Shown piece by piece: positions 63,428 to 64,000 of a DNA stretch of 64,000 bases. Each line of letters opens with the position of its first letter. Within the stretch, counting starts at the first letter, position 1. The DNA is taken from contig JAIXYO010000072.1 in the NCBI GenBank assembly GCA_027490215.1, positions 45,370-109,369 of the forward strand, given 5' to 3'. Source of the DNA: Rubrivivax sp. GTDB lineage: Bacteria; Pseudomonadota; Gammaproteobacteria; Burkholderiales; Burkholderiaceae_C. The notes under the pieces are model-generated. The model did not search any database and was not told the DNA's origin. It saw only the letters and a program-made list of their open reading frames with translations. The position numbers and the translations under genes are program-made.

Positions 63428-64000
63428 TTACTGACTTCGCTGGCGCAACAGGGCCTCTGCCAGCACGCCGGCAAAGACTGCCAGTCCGACCCAATGGTTC
63501 AGCCGGAAGGCTCGGAAGCAACCGTCGCGGGATCGGTCACGAATCAGCGTGAAATGCCAGCCTGCCAACGCGGCGGCGGCGGTGACACCGGCGAAGTACG
63601 CTGCGCCCAGGGCCAGATGCAGTCCGACGGCTGCCCACACCGCAAGGTACACCGCGTAGAACACCATCACTGCCGCGACATCGAAACGCCCGAGCGTGAT
63701 CGCCGAGGTGCGGATACCGATCTTCAGGTCGTCGTCGCGGTCGACCATGGCGTACTCGGTGTCGTAGGCCAGCACCCAGAACAGGTTGCCCAGCAGCAGT
63801 GCCCAGGCCATGGCGGGCACTTCGCCGAGCACGGCCGAGAACGCCATCGGGATGCCGAAGCTGAAGGCCACACCCAGCACGGCCTGGGGCATCGAGAAGA
63901 AGCGTTTGGTGTACGGGTAGATCAAGGTCACTACGAGCGCTGCCACGCTCCACAACACAGTCGGCAGGTTGGTCGGCAGCACCAGCAGGAAGGGAGTGAA
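63428..64000 (-). CDS. ubiA: 4-hydroxybenzoate polyprenyltransferase UbiA (N-terminus beyond window)
   Basis: The window contains the last 190 residues. The frame is open to base 64000, so the start lies outside. The sequence includes [21 protein letters not shown], the second aspartate-rich motif [16 protein letters not shown] and several membrane helices, matching UbiA of ubiquinone synthesis. The first Asp-rich motif would be further upstream. It is convergent with proC. Confidence 0.93.
   Translation of the reverse strand, partial: FTPFLLVLPTNLPTVLWSVAALVVTLIYPYTKRFFSMPQAVLGVAFSFGIPMAFSAVLGEVPAMAWALLLGNLFWVLAYDTEYAMVDRDDDLKIGIRTSAITLGRFDVAAVMVFYAVYLAVWAAVGLHLALGAAYFAGVTAAAALAGWHFTLIRDRSRDGCFRAFRLNHWVGLAVFAGVLAEALLRQRSQ

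Overview
The window is a high-GC, densely packed stretch of a betaproteobacterial chromosome. The gene set and gene order fit the order Burkholderiales, in the Leptothrix/Rubrivivax/Ideonella-like part of it. The evidence is the ccoI-ccoS-ccoNOQP-ccoG-fixH-hemN layout, the mnmG-rsmG-parA...parB segment carrying parS sites, pilT-pilU divergent from yggS, and rsmI divergent from yraN-diaA-dolP. I cannot name the species. No phage, insertion sequence, CRISPR array, rRNA or tRNA gene was seen.

Layout. 1-3100: small conserved genes (I9-like propeptide, CIA30 protein, DUF938 methyltransferase, YgjP-like metallopeptidase, two unknowns). 3148-13117: a complete cbb3 oxidase locus with its copper ATPase, assembly factors and oxygen-independent haem synthesis. 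Three FNR-type boxes (3148, 5696, 10932) lie before ccoI, ccoN and hemN. 13145-16758: an OmpR-type response regulator, a PAS-GAF hybrid kinase whose PAS domain resembles FixL, and a Crp/Fnr regulator that keeps the FNR recognition helix but lacks the cluster-ligating cysteines. This looks like a FixL/J/K-style oxygen circuit placed beside its targets.

16918-29354: RNA methyltransferase-like protein, LON-domain protein, PAP2-like membrane protein, a TetR-controlled RND efflux operon, and a divergent pair made of an unknown gene with an HNH-like core and a WYL regulator, separated by two matching palindromes. 29416-37767: DUF427, OpgD, a PotF-like binding protein, glutaredoxin, S33 hydrolase, an ABC exporter, an ElaA-type acetyltransferase and a YkgJ protein.

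37816-43973: mnmG, rsmG, parA, argC (reverse), a small hydrolase and parB. Two perfect parS sites and one near-match are embedded in mnmG and rsmG, so the origin of replication is probably close. 44412-49240: the stress operon prkA(yeaG)-yeaH-spoVR, preceded by a sigma-54-like element in an otherwise unexplained 438-bp gap. 49376-56183: cobalamin adenosyltransferase, aroG, tldD, rsmI, yraN, diaA, dolP and a beta-hydroxyacid dehydrogenase. 56353-64000: pilU, pilT, yggS, putA, proC (with a possible 23-codon leader ORF) and the end of ubiA.

Themes: microaerobic respiration and its control dominate the first 17 kb. Chromosome segregation, stress physiology, envelope maintenance and twitching motility fill the rest. 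All function calls come from reading the sequence and from family knowledge; no database search was run.
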